Positions 38,165-46,880 of a DNA stretch of 49,952 nt are shown piece after piece. Made by a program: the position numbers and the translations under genes. Each line of letters starts with the position of its first letter. Position 1 is the stretch's first letter. The notes under the pieces were generated by a model that worked only from the letters and a program-made list of their open reading frames with translations, ran no database searches and was not told the origin of the DNA. The DNA comes from a virus. Where the stretch lies: IMG/VR virus record IMGVR_UViG_3300006305_000004, positions 1 to 49,952 of that record; one strand, written 5' to 3'.

Positions 38165-39745
38165 TTACTCTTGTGGTGGTTGTAAGTTACTTAACACAGC
38201 TGCTGCTTGATCTGCTAACTCTGGATTCTTAGTAGGATCCATGAGTGGTGTACCAGCAAGCTGACCGGCTTGATCTACAAGTGACTGATTAGTCTTATCT
38301 TGTACTGTCATTTGCTTCATCTGTTCTAGCTGCTCGGCTGTACGTACAAGATTAAGTACGTCGATACCTTGTGCTGCTGCTAATCGTTTGATAGCTTCGC
38401 TTGGGTCTATGTATTTTACCAGAGCTTCTGGCCCTAGTGTCTGTGCAACTGTTTGTATAAATCTAGTCAGGGATTCGTTGTCCTGTCCTCTACCTAGACT
38501 ATTAATACCAGCAACTATCTTTGGTCTTACGACATCTTTTGGTAGCCTTGGTATCTGATTAGATCTCTGTAGTATTAACAGAGTTCTGTTGAGGTAGGGT
38601 ACTAAAAACTCTACCGTTAACAAGCTGAACAGGCCGCCAAGGGATTGTTCTAGCTCTAGCTGTGTAAGGCGTACCTCTTCAGCTGTAACTCTTTCTGCGT
38701 TCCTGATGTTCATAACCAAGAAAGCTTCAAGTATTCTTCTTTCTATAGTTGCTGCCATGTTTGCAGCTGTAGCAAAGTCTGCTGTCTTACCGACTTGCAC
38801 GACTCCTACATCTTCTGGTCTACCCTGTATGATAGCTCCGTTACCAGCTTTGGCAAGAGTACCCGGCTTGGTTGTTGCAGAAGGTGAGACAAGAAAGACA
38901 ACTTTACTTGCCACACTTGCTCCTTCTACAAGAGCTTGAGATAACCCATCGAGACTCCTTAGATCCCCAATGAACTCTTCTACTCTACCACGTCCGTAGT
39001 CCTCTCCGTCTACTGTATTGAATCGAAGCACTAACCATGGTGAGGCGTTCTTCGGTGCTGTGCTCTGGCTACCTTCTAGGATCATGTCGTCCACTTCTTG
39101 ATGCCATCTCCAACTACCGCTACTCTCATCCATCTTAACACAGGTGTATACCTCAGCGTCGTCTTCTGTAGCACCATATTCCCCATTCGGGCTGTCAGTA
39201 GGTGGGGGTGCTATGCCCAATACTTTTCTACTAACCATTTCTTTTGTAACGATCTCTATAACGTTACCGTTGCCATCTCTTTCTACAACGTATCTGTTGA
39301 GAGGATAGTGTTTTAGGCCATCTTTGCTCATGAATACAAGAGCATTACCAGATACGATTAGATGCTTCAAGGCTTGGTGAACTACAACTCGATCGCTTGA
39401 TGCAGCTATGTAGTCCATAATCAGTCTCTCTATCTTTGAGAATGATAAGTCTAACTCACTCCGCATCATAGGGTCAAGCGTTTGGCCTAGCTTGTCATCC
39501 CTAACCTGTAGTTTGAAAAAAGCTGTTTGCGGTGGTAGTATTGCTAACATAAGTTTTGCTGCAAGTGTTACCACGGCTTTCGCTCCAACTGACTGGAAGG
39601 GTTGCAATAGCTGTCGCTTGCCTGTAGAGTCGTCATCTCTAGTGACAAGATATGGTAAGGTAAGTTCAGAGCACTCAACTGCCATGTCTAGAAACTGTGT
39701 TCTGCCTGACGATAGCATTGAATATCTTTCCCTTGCCTTATACAT
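38165..39745 (-). CDS. Portal protein (T7 gp8-like head-tail connector)
   Basis: The 526-residue protein has the T7 connector pattern: LVTRDDDSTGKRQLLQPFQS, VTLAAKLMLAILPPQTAFFK, NIRNAERVTAEEVRLTQLEL. T7 gp8 is 536 residues. It forms the twelve-fold ring through which DNA passes. The start overlaps the preceding small gene by 8 nt. Confidence 0.95.
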   Translation of the reverse strand: MYKARERYSMLSSGRTQFLDMAVECSELTLPYLVTRDDDSTGKRQLLQPFQSVGAKAVVTLAAKLMLAILPPQTAFFKLQVRDDKLGQTLDPMMRSELDLSFSKIERLIMDYIAASSDRVVVHQALKHLIVSGNALVFMSKDGLKHYPLNRYVVERDGNGNVIEIVTKEMVSRKVLGIAPPPTDSPNGEYGATEDDAEVYTCVKMDESSGSWRWHQEVDDMILEGSQSTAPKNASPWLVLRFNTVDGEDYGRGRVEEFIGDLRSLDGLSQALVEGASVASKVVFLVSPSATTKPGTLAKAGNGAIIQGRPEDVGVVQVGKTADFATAANMAATIERRILEAFLVMNIRNAERVTAEEVRLTQLELEQSLGGLFSLLTVEFLVPYLNRTLLILQRSNQIPRLPKDVVRPKIVAGINSLGRGQDNESLTRFIQTVAQTLGPEALVKYIDPSEAIKRLAAAQGIDVLNLVRTAEQLEQMKQMTVQDKTNQSLVDQAGQLAGTPLMDPTKNPELADQAAAVLSNLQPPQE

Positions 39746-40004
39746 TTAGTCCTCCAGTGCCTTCTCCACCGCCACCGGTGTTGATATTGATTTTAAGAGC
39801 GTCTGTACCTGTTCTTATAGCCGCTCCACGTGTGTCATCTTTCTTTGAAGATGTACCATACTCAACGCCTGCTGTGTCATCTGGATCTAATAATTCTTTT
39901 TTACTAGGTAGTCTAGCAGCTGATACTAAGTCTGGCTGTCTAGGCTGGATTGGTGCTGGTGTTGATACTGGGGTAGGTGATCTCCTACCAAAACTAATAC
40001 ACAT
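39738..40004 (-). CDS. Small disordered protein before portal, 88 residues
   Basis: It starts MCISFGRRSPTPVSTPAPIQ and ends in a Gly-rich stretch (NTGGGGEGTGGLNV). It is Pro/Thr/Gly-rich and likely unstructured. A comparable small gene precedes the portal gene in many marine T7-like phages; function unknown. Confidence 0.65.
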   Translation of the reverse strand: MCISFGRRSPTPVSTPAPIQPRQPDLVSAARLPSKKELLDPDDTAGVEYGTSSKKDDTRGAAIRTGTDALKININTGGGGEGTGGLNV

Positions 40005-40005
40005 G

Positions 40006-40191
40006 TTATTCGTTCAAAATAGATTTTATATATTGTACCACTTCCCATTGTCCGGAGCGATACATGATGGAGGCTATATCCTCCTTGGGGTGGACAGGAT
40101 ACCAAGCGAACTTGGATTCCAAATCCTCGACAAGCTTCTCGAGTTTCTCAGAATGAAAACTAAGCGTATTGAGGGAGGTTGGTGTTTGCAT
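40006..40191 (-). CDS. Small conserved protein, 61 residues
   Basis: It starts MQTPTSLNTLSFHSEKLEKL and has IASIMYRSGQWEVVQYI, a pattern shared by cyanophage proteins of this length. Function unknown. Its start overlaps the end of the RNR beta gene by 32 nt; an earlier Met is inside that gene and unlikely. Confidence 0.65.
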   Translation of the reverse strand: MQTPTSLNTLSFHSEKLEKLVEDLESKFAWYPVHPKEDIASIMYRSGQWEVVQYIKSILNE

Positions 40192-40873
40192 GTTCAAAGA
40201 ACGCTGGCATGCGAGCTGCTTTTGTGTCGGCAAACTGTGGTGCTTTGCCTTCATACATCAGCCGGTCGCTCGCATCCAGCCAAAATGATTTGTCTAGGTG
40301 TTTGTCCGGTGAAGTTTTTAGGGGTTGTAGTACCCAAGATATAGTTGCCTTCCGAAGCTTATCCAAACTAGGGCTAGGACGAAGACCAAGCTCGGCACAA
40401 ACCAAGCTATTAGTCGCCACGTGAATCTGTTCGTCTCTGGATATATCAGCTGATACTGTTCTAAGAGCTGCATCACCAAGAAAACGAAACATAGGCAATA
40501 AAACAAAGAATATAGCTCGCTCGGCCACGAGGGCTTTTGCGATAGTGTGGTCAGGGTGTTGTATCCAAGCATCTCTTAATCTTATCGCCTCCATTTCAGC
40601 AATCGGATCAGCCCCATGGGATTCAACAATGAAGCCCAGAGCGAGATCATGCTTAATCTCATCTTTAACGTTTGACTCAAGAAGTGTCCTCGCTGCGAGC
40701 GGGACTTCTTTCTCCAAGCCTTGTGTAATAAATTCTCCAACTGGTAGCTCCATATGACGTATTGCGAGAGCACGCTTGATGGTTTCTTCAGCACCAGATC
40801 TTACCTCCCCTTTGGTGGGTTTTACGGGAGTCCATGTTCTTTTTCTTTCTAATAATTTTGTATAAGGGTTCAT
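40160..40873 (-). CDS. Class I ribonucleotide reductase small subunit (beta), ferritin-like, radical Tyr absent
   Basis: The 237-residue protein has the diiron carboxylate set of R2/ferritin-like proteins: a candidate first ligand at E42 or E47, E72-xx-H75 (DEIKHD), E118 (VAERAIFF) and E148-xx-H151 (SRDEQIHV). R2 of E. coli carries its radical Tyr122 four residues after the ExxH histidine; the equivalent here is Leu79 (EIKHDLAL). The protein is also much shorter than usual R2 (about 375). It should pair with the alpha subunit next to it to supply dNTPs. The radical or cofactor must differ from the classic Tyr type; the subtype is inference. Cyanopodovirus RNRs were re-annotated as class I with an overlooked small subunit, which this fits. 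Confidence 0.8.
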   Translation of the reverse strand: MNPYTKLLERKRTWTPVKPTKGEVRSGAEETIKRALAIRHMELPVGEFITQGLEKEVPLAARTLLESNVKDEIKHDLALGFIVESHGADPIAEMEAIRLRDAWIQHPDHTIAKALVAERAIFFVLLPMFRFLGDAALRTVSADISRDEQIHVATNSLVCAELGLRPSPSLDKLRKATISWVLQPLKTSPDKHLDKSFWLDASDRLMYEGKAPQFADTKAARMPAFFEHANTNLPQYA

Positions 40874-42243
40874 TGTTGGCAGTCACATTCGATTTTGTTA
40901 TCAAGAATACCATCCAAATAATCCTGTATGTCAGTGTCTCCAAGTGCTGCATAAGCGTCAGACTTATCTTGAACATCACCCATAACTTGCAATGAATAGT
41001 ACAAAGAGGTCTGTGGACTTTCAAGCCACTCCTCTATAAATGCTTCATCATATCTAATCATGTCGCTCCAGCTGTTGAAGCTGTAGCCATGAAGCAATCC
41101 TGTCCTATCGAGCATCTTCATGATTTCGTCTGCTACACGCTTGTATGCGTCCCATCCTACTTCACTTGCTATCTCAACGTTACCGTAGTTGACTCTATCT
41201 ACTCCGAACTCGCCGGAATCTCTGTCAACCATTCTAGCTATTGGTGGTGCTATCTCGGGTGTGCATGTAAAGCCGTCTAGGTCTTTACTGCGATAGCTGC
41301 AACTGGCAGTGGGTGCAATAGCGAACGCCCTTACCATGTTATTTTCTCTTGCAATCTGAGCTGCCTCAAAGACTGCATTGTTTAGTGCCCAAGCGGCACA
41401 GCCTGCTTCGTTGTTAGCCGAGTGGCCAAGGTTTACCAAGCGGAGTGCCTCTCCGAATTTCTCGTACGTGATGTTGTATCGTCTGAGGAAGTTGGCAAGA
41501 CCGAGCACTCCAAGCCCCACTTGTCTGTCAACTTCTGGGGTAAGGTACTCTCCAGATTCTCCAACACCTGTCCGGCCATGGAGATCACACAACTCGGACA
41601 TACCTGTAACGAAAGCCTCTTGTAGATCGTCGAGTGTACAGGCACCGAGATTGACATGCTGTAACAAGCAAGTCCCACGTGAGGGCAAGTATACCTCAAG
41701 ACAGACGTTCCCATAGATACGCTCCCCGGATTCGGTGTATTTGATTTTGTTGAGCCAGATGTCTCCTGATTTGATTCCATAAAGTAAAGCGTCCTTAACG
41801 TCTTGTTCTGCAAACTTCCACATGTCATCGTCGATGTCGATGCAACGCTTGACCCAAGGCAGTTCTGATCTGGAAGCTGTAATAAAGTCCACCGCATCTG
41901 GGTGGCATAGGTCGAGGTGCAATACAATAGCACCATTTTTGTAAGCTCCACCTCTTCTCAAGGTTTCGTTTAGAGCTGAATATATTTTGCCAAAGCTGAC
42001 TGGGCCAGTAGCCACAAGTCCTTTGTCATTAGTATGACCGGCTGGTCTAAGCTTTGATAGGTGGATAGCACAGCCAGCACCAAATCTTAGTGCGTGACTT
42101 GCAAACCTCCAGCTAGCTTCGATGCCATTGTCACCTTCCATGCTGTCTTCGACAACAAAGGTTGTGCATGATACAGGCAGCCTCGATTGCGGATCGTCGA
42201 TCCAAGACTGTACCCGTCCAGTGCGGGAGATAAAGTTAGACAT
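40870..42243 (-). CDS. Ribonucleotide reductase large subunit (alpha), short class I form
   Basis: This 457-residue enzyme converts ribonucleotides to deoxyribonucleotides. Active-site features are C26 (VSCTTFVV), the NxCxE motif in GNVCLEVYLPS, the partner Cys in RGTCLLQHVNLGAC, and the Tyr-Tyr pair in TSLYYSLQ that carries the radical in class I enzymes. The C-terminus ends CDCQQ, a likely redox pair. It lacks the ATP-cone and is far shorter than cellular NrdA (about 760). Such enzymes were once called class II in cyanophages; the Tyr-Tyr pair and the adjacent beta gene argue for class I. Overlaps the beta gene by 4 nt. Confidence 0.9.
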   Translation of the reverse strand: MSNFISRTGRVQSWIDDPQSRLPVSCTTFVVEDSMEGDNGIEASWRFASHALRFGAGCAIHLSKLRPAGHTNDKGLVATGPVSFGKIYSALNETLRRGGAYKNGAIVLHLDLCHPDAVDFITASRSELPWVKRCIDIDDDMWKFAEQDVKDALLYGIKSGDIWLNKIKYTESGERIYGNVCLEVYLPSRGTCLLQHVNLGACTLDDLQEAFVTGMSELCDLHGRTGVGESGEYLTPEVDRQVGLGVLGLANFLRRYNITYEKFGEALRLVNLGHSANNEAGCAAWALNNAVFEAAQIARENNMVRAFAIAPTASCSYRSKDLDGFTCTPEIAPPIARMVDRDSGEFGVDRVNYGNVEIASEVGWDAYKRVADEIMKMLDRTGLLHGYSFNSWSDMIRYDEAFIEEWLESPQTSLYYSLQVMGDVQDKSDAYAALGDTDIQDYLDGILDNKIECDCQQ

Positions 42244-42244
42244 T

Positions 42245-42466
42245 TTAAATAAAGTTTATTAAATTTTTTAGATTGTTACCTAGTATAAAGTTTTGTTTTT
42301 GTAAAGCAAGGAAGACTGTAATTACATCCTCCTTGTTTGTATCGTATCTTTCTCTGAGTTTGTTCTCAACTAACTTCAATTTGAACTCCTGTTCCAGAGT
42401 CAACTTGGTACTCGGGCGTAGGTGTCCAGAGTCTTGGTTCTTGTTTTTGGGAATCATAGTCCTCAT
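42245..42466 (-). CDS. Small helical protein between exonuclease and RNR, start uncertain
   Basis: The distinctive part is LTLEQEFKLKLVENKLRERY to NNLKNLINFI. The ATG chosen lies 100 nt inside the exonuclease gene; the non-overlapping portion contains no ATG, and a TTG in front of LTLEQEF would give about 52 residues. The pattern is vaguely familiar from cyanophages; function unknown. Confidence 0.55.
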   Translation of the reverse strand: MRTMIPKNKNQDSGHLRPSTKLTLEQEFKLKLVENKLRERYDTNKEDVITVFLALQKQNFILGNNLKNLINFI

Positions 42467-43130
42467 CTGTAAGTATTCTGGCTAGCCTTGCATTACAGAG
42501 AGCATCTTGTTCTGTGAGCCCCTTGTCTTCAAAAGCTTTGACAACTGTAGCCCAGCTGTAGCCCTCTTTCTCGAAAAGAGTTGTTGCTCTCTTCACTCCG
42601 ATCCCGGGAACTCCACTGTAGCCATCTGTCTGGTCGCCTGCTAGCGTCTGTATCAGATGCCACTTTGCACCCTCTTCTGGTGTGATCGTTGTGGTGTCTT
42701 CGAGATTGTATAGCTTGCCGGGGATCTGTCTCATGTCTTTGTCAGGAGAAACAATGATATTCCCTTCAAACTTGGTGGCAAAGATGCCCATAGCATCATC
42801 GGCCTCCAGTTGTGGCATGACAATAACGTCATACTCAATCTTAAGTCCTGATATGACACGTTTGTATCCGCAGGGCTTCTTTCTGTTTCTGTGACCCTTA
42901 TAATCTGGGTAAATTTTTTTCCGAAAATTTTTAGAGTCGCTAAAAAACAGTGTTGGCTTCGCAAAAGAGCCAAATTGCATTTGTATGTTAGATATTTCAC
43001 GTTTTACTGCACTATAGGCTTCTGAAAAGTTAGAAGTCACTAATATTACGTCTTCTCCGTAGTCTATCTCTGTTTCACAGGCTGCACAGCACTTGTATAC
43101 TATGTAGTCTGCATCAATTAGTAATTTCAT
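42366..43130 (-). CDS. 5'-3' exonuclease (T7 gp6-like, FEN family)
   Basis: The 254-residue protein has the metal-binding sequence of flap/5' nucleases: LLIDADYIVYK, YPDYKGHRNRKK, PQLEADDAMGIFA, VSPDKDMRQIPG and the helix-hairpin-helix region GDQTDGYSGVPGIGVKRA. It removes RNA primers and degrades host DNA to recycle nucleotides. T7 gp6 is 300 residues. It follows the polymerase after 6 nt. Confidence 0.92.
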   Translation of the reverse strand: MKLLIDADYIVYKCCAACETEIDYGEDVILVTSNFSEAYSAVKREISNIQMQFGSFAKPTLFFSDSKNFRKKIYPDYKGHRNRKKPCGYKRVISGLKIEYDVIVMPQLEADDAMGIFATKFEGNIIVSPDKDMRQIPGKLYNLEDTTTITPEEGAKWHLIQTLAGDQTDGYSGVPGIGVKRATTLFEKEGYSWATVVKAFEDKGLTEQDALCNARLARILTDEDYDSQKQEPRLWTPTPEYQVDSGTGVQIEVS

Positions 43131-43136
43131 GGTGGT

Positions 43137-44399
43137 TTAGTGTACGTCAGCCCAAGTATATCCGATCTTAGCTTCTGCTGCGATGGGACATCTTAGATTG
43201 TAATGTTCGCCGGCCAATCTGGCGGCTGTTTCGAGCCATTTTGCAAATTCTTCTGCAAATCTTGGATAACATTCGTAGTTTAGCTCGTCATGTACGAATG
43301 AGAGTTGATGTCCGTCGGGTGGTAGACATTCATTCACAATCACCATCCATCTTTTGGCGATCGTCGCTGCGCTTCCCTGTAAGAGGTAATTGAGAAACTT
43401 ATGCCCTTTGTCAACGCTGATACGCCTGCCGTCGATGGCGTTTGCATAACCACGTTTACTAGCTTTCTCACAAGCGAGTAGCAAATCTGCAAGACCCGGA
43501 ATGGCAGCAATATAAGCCTTACGAATCTCTGCCCCTTTGACAGCAGCGGCTTTTTCGGACAATAGCTTATCATAACTGTATCCTAGTTTGGTATTCCCAG
43601 CCCCGTAGAGGAAGGCATAGGTAACTGTTTTAACTTGTCTTCTGGTAATTCCAATCCTGTCGGCATTTGTTTGATGACTATCCCCCGTAGTAAGTATTCG
43701 TTGATACCGGCCATTATCATACCTCGAAAGGTAATGAGCAAGCATACGGAGCTCAATGCCACTAAGATCCGCGGAAACCATTTGATAGGTAGGAGTGGCC
43801 CGGAATAATTTTCTGACTCTTTCATCTGATGGTACTTGTGCTAAGTTTGGTTTTCTGTGTGAACATCTGAATGTGCTGGTTGCAACCCCACAGTGGTGGT
43901 GAATACGATTACACGTCGTAGATAGCTTCTGCCATGCGTTCACGCCTTCCGAGATCATCCCCAATTTCTTGGTAATATCTAGACATTTCAGAAACAAGAG
44001 GGCTGTCTCCGACCCAATATCTTTCAATACTGTCTCGTCTACGACCGGCTTGCCGGTGGCTGTTCTCTGTGTTGGTTTCCAATTTTCGTGGGTCTGTAGT
44101 ATCCATGCTATGTGGTCTCGTGAGGTGGGGTTAAGTTGTTTAAGTTTTGTAAATGGGCATCCTTGTACGTACCCTTGTGGCCTGTTATTTCGCTTAGGTG
44201 TAAACACTGTTCCAGCAACGAACCCGAATTTTCTGCGTAATACTTCTGTAGCTTCTTCCAGTTCTCCTCTGAGAGTTGATTCGAGCTCGTAGGCTGCTCG
44301 TTCGTCGAAATACCATCCATGTTCTTCTTGTTTTTGTAAGATGTGTGCGACCTGATGTTCTAGTTGTACCCAGTCAGGTAAGGGTGGAAATGTTGGCAT
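43137..44399 (-). CDS. DNA polymerase (family A), polymerase domain only
   Basis: The 420-residue protein has motif A SADLSGIELRMLAHYLSR, motif B RRQVKTVTYAFLYGAG and motif C SFVHDELNYECY, with both catalytic Asp residues. The residue equivalent to E. coli Phe762 is Tyr (KTVTY), as in T7, a state reported as associated with virulent phages. There is no exonuclease domain; that is the separate overlapping gene before it. With the exonuclease it makes about 600 residues against 704 in T7 gp5, so the region that binds thioredoxin in T7 is probably short or absent. The ATG has no obvious ribosome binding site and depends on coupling. Confidence 0.93.
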   Translation of the reverse strand: MPTFPPLPDWVQLEHQVAHILQKQEEHGWYFDERAAYELESTLRGELEEATEVLRRKFGFVAGTVFTPKRNNRPQGYVQGCPFTKLKQLNPTSRDHIAWILQTHENWKPTQRTATGKPVVDETVLKDIGSETALLFLKCLDITKKLGMISEGVNAWQKLSTTCNRIHHHCGVATSTFRCSHRKPNLAQVPSDERVRKLFRATPTYQMVSADLSGIELRMLAHYLSRYDNGRYQRILTTGDSHQTNADRIGITRRQVKTVTYAFLYGAGNTKLGYSYDKLLSEKAAAVKGAEIRKAYIAAIPGLADLLLACEKASKRGYANAIDGRRISVDKGHKFLNYLLQGSAATIAKRWMVIVNECLPPDGHQLSFVHDELNYECYPRFAEEFAKWLETAARLAGEHYNLRCPIAAEAKIGYTWADVH

Positions 44400-44902
44400 A
44401 GTTTATTTGTAACAATAACGTCTTGTACACAATAGTCCTCCATCTCCTTGCTCCATGCTGACCAGTCGGCAGTCTGTCCAAAGTTCCCTTTGTATTCTCC
44501 CAACCTGTGGCCATAGGACTCCAAAGAGTGGCGACCATAGAGTTTTGGTGGCATACCGTCAATCTTTGCCTTGCGGTCTACCTCTAGCATATCAGGGTGG
44601 TACAACCTTGATAGTAGTAGTGTATCTATAATTCTACCCTTTGGTTCAAAGAATGGGTAGACTTTCTTTATCATCGGTATGTCAAAGCCAATGATGTTGT
44701 GGCCAATGATCGTGTCAGCATCCATAAGATACGTAACACCTCTACTGATTGGCTCTTCAGTTCCTGTGTCGTTGTATCTGGTAGTCTCACCTGTCTCATA
44801 GTCAAGTGTGACCAAGCAGTGCAACTCAACGTCCTCTTGACTTAGAGGTGTTGTTTCCAGATCGAACAGGAGGGTAATAGGTCTTGTCTCTGAATTTTGC
44901 AC
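44360..44902 (-). CDS. 3'-5' proofreading exonuclease, copy B
   Basis: It has 180 residues with the same three Exo motifs as copy A (FDLETT, GHNIIGFDIPMI, and YCVQDVIVT in place of YSEQDVIVT). The metal-binding Asp/Glu are unchanged. GTG start and the 40-nt overlap with the polymerase gene are conserved, although the bases just before the polymerase ATG differ (AAACTATG against AAATTATG in copy A). Here the complete polymerase partner is in the window. Confidence 0.87.
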   Translation of the reverse strand: MQNSETRPITLLFDLETTPLSQEDVELHCLVTLDYETGETTRYNDTGTEEPISRGVTYLMDADTIIGHNIIGFDIPMIKKVYPFFEPKGRIIDTLLLSRLYHPDMLEVDRKAKIDGMPPKLYGRHSLESYGHRLGEYKGNFGQTADWSAWSKEMEDYCVQDVIVTNKLCQHFHPYLTGYN

Positions 44903-44934
44903 GTCTTTTCTGTTGTTTGGTGGGTGGGTTTGGT

Positions 44935-46518
44935 TTAAAAATCTGTAGCTGGGTTGAACTCAACTGTGTCTTCGGTTTTAGTTTCATAAAATTGGCAAGT
45001 AGATAGGTCATAGCTCAGAGTTGTAGCAACTCCAACCTCTCCTGAGAAACGGTTTTTAAGCACTCTAAGAGTTGTAAGGTTAGCGTTAGCCTCTCCTTGC
45101 TGGTCTCGTTCCAGTGCGATGACGCTATCGCTGAGCTGAGCGATCGAATGAGATCCTCGTAGCTGGCCAAGAGAGACACGTCCCCCTTCTTCGTGTGAGT
45201 TACTGTCACTGTTTGTTCTCCGTAGGTGTGATACTAAAAATAATGCGATACCTGTACGTTCAACTAATGATCTGAGCTTAGTCATTGTCGAGTCTATCAT
45301 ACGTCTTTCATCGCCGTCAAGACCACTTAATAATATAGAAAGATGGTCAAGAAATATAATACGGCACTCCAGTCCACTGGCAAGGTACTCGATCCTGTTG
45401 TAAATAACATCTGGGTCAAAGCTACCAAAGCCATCAAACAGAAAAACATTCCACTTTGCAAGAGTATCAGCAAAAGCAGACTCGAGTTCTTCTTTGTCAT
45501 GTTCTCCAATGTGATAGGGTTTACCAACGGCTGCGGACATAAGCCCCAGTGCCGTACGTTTATTGTTTGCTTCAAGCTCAAGGATACCAACTGTCTCACC
45601 TTTCATAGCAAGATCAGCTGCGATAGCCCTGACCAATGAAGTCTTACCACTACCTGACCCAGCTGTAAGAGTAGTTAGCTCTCCGTATCTGATGCCATGT
45701 AGTTTTTCATTCAGTCCCTCGAAAGGGTATTCGTGGTCACAGGTTTTGGTAGGCTCTGTAACCAATGCCATGAGATTCTTACCATCAACAATACCGTCTG
45801 GTCTGTATGGCTTGGCATCCCATATGGCTCTCCTTATTGCTTCTCTGTCTTCAGCTTGGAGTGCATCGCTTGCATCTTTGTAAGCATCAAGTCTAGCAAT
45901 CTTAACCCTGCCGGCGGGGAGTATACTCGAGGCAGATTCAACGGCCTCACGCCCTGCTTCGTCGTTGTCGAAGAAGAGGACGATCTCTTGGTAGCCTTGC
46001 AAGAAGGGTATGGCTTTCTGCAAGTCTTTCTTGGCTGCTGCCGCACCATGAGGTAGGCTGACCATGGGCCAACCTGACATAACTTCGTAACAACTGGCAG
46101 CATCTAGTTCTCCCTCCGTAATAACAATTCGTTTTCCGCTTGTCGGGAACAAATGCTGCCCAAAAAGGGTGTCTGAGGAAGAACCTTCGTAGTGGAAGTC
46201 CTTTGATTTTGTTTTGATTTTGAAGCCAACAACTTGTCCATTGCTGTCATAATATGGGAAGCGTAAGGTATTGCCATGTCTGTAAATCCTATAGAACGCA
46301 TTTGTTGCTTCACTGATTCTTCGTTTTTGCAGCTGTTCAGCTGATCCGAGGAACTGTACATTTGTATTCATTCTGTATGGTGGATTGTCCCCGTCCGCCG
46401 GGGTGTACGTTTGGCACGCAAAGCAGTACGCATGGCCGTCAGAGTAACGTGAGTTAGCGTCCGACGAGCCACAGTTGTTACATGGTTCGTGTGCCACAAA
46501 TTCTGATTCTGTGTTCAT
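44935..46518 (-). CDS. T7 gp4-like DNA primase-helicase, copy B
   Basis: It is 527 residues from MNTESEF, whose ATG overlaps the endonuclease stop. Zinc ribbon, TOPRIM and helicase motifs are identical to copy A. Differences gather just after the zinc ribbon (DGDNPPYRMNTNVQ against NGDNYTPIMNNERVQ) and near residue 110 (EGSSSDTLFGQ against EGQGSDQLFGQ), which are linker positions; the catalytic core is almost unchanged. Confidence 0.93.
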   Translation of the reverse strand: MNTESEFVAHEPCNNCGSSDANSRYSDGHAYCFACQTYTPADGDNPPYRMNTNVQFLGSAEQLQKRRISEATNAFYRIYRHGNTLRFPYYDSNGQVVGFKIKTKSKDFHYEGSSSDTLFGQHLFPTSGKRIVITEGELDAASCYEVMSGWPMVSLPHGAAAAKKDLQKAIPFLQGYQEIVLFFDNDEAGREAVESASSILPAGRVKIARLDAYKDASDALQAEDREAIRRAIWDAKPYRPDGIVDGKNLMALVTEPTKTCDHEYPFEGLNEKLHGIRYGELTTLTAGSGSGKTSLVRAIAADLAMKGETVGILELEANNKRTALGLMSAAVGKPYHIGEHDKEELESAFADTLAKWNVFLFDGFGSFDPDVIYNRIEYLASGLECRIIFLDHLSILLSGLDGDERRMIDSTMTKLRSLVERTGIALFLVSHLRRTNSDSNSHEEGGRVSLGQLRGSHSIAQLSDSVIALERDQQGEANANLTTLRVLKNRFSGEVGVATTLSYDLSTCQFYETKTEDTVEFNPATDF

Positions 46519-46880
46519 CTTAACCAATCTATGGGGATTGCGTGTGCTGCCGCCCACTTGATGTTGTGTTTCTCACACCATTGGGCGTATGTAGTTTTGG
46601 ATTTCTTACTGATCTTGTTGAACGGTGCTTGAAAGACCATACGAATATCAAGGTGTGGGTTGTCACGAATGACGGCCTTGATCTTACGTCTGTCTTCTGA
46701 GTCCCAATAACCTTTGGTCTCTAGCATGACACCGTTGAGCAGTACGAAATCAGGATTGTAGTGGTGCTGTATGGTATAAGGAACTTGCTCGCCCTCATAC
46801 ACATACTTGCAACCAACTGTGTCTAGTAGATCAGCAACGCTGACCTCTAGCTTAGACTTAAAAGTCTTCTTCTTCTTCAA
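46515..46880 (-). CDS. T7 gp3-like endonuclease I, copy B
   Basis: It has 121 residues from the TTG that is conserved in position just before KKKKTFKSKLEV. Catalytic Glu, Asp and ETK residues are the same as in copy A. The codon after the TTG present in A is absent here, yet the TTG and the Lys run are kept, which supports TTG as the true start. Confidence 0.85.
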   Translation of the reverse strand: MKKKKTFKSKLEVSVADLLDTVGCKYVYEGEQVPYTIQHHYNPDFVLLNGVMLETKGYWDSEDRRKIKAVIRDNPHLDIRMVFQAPFNKISKKSKTTYAQWCEKHNIKWAAAHAIPIDWLR

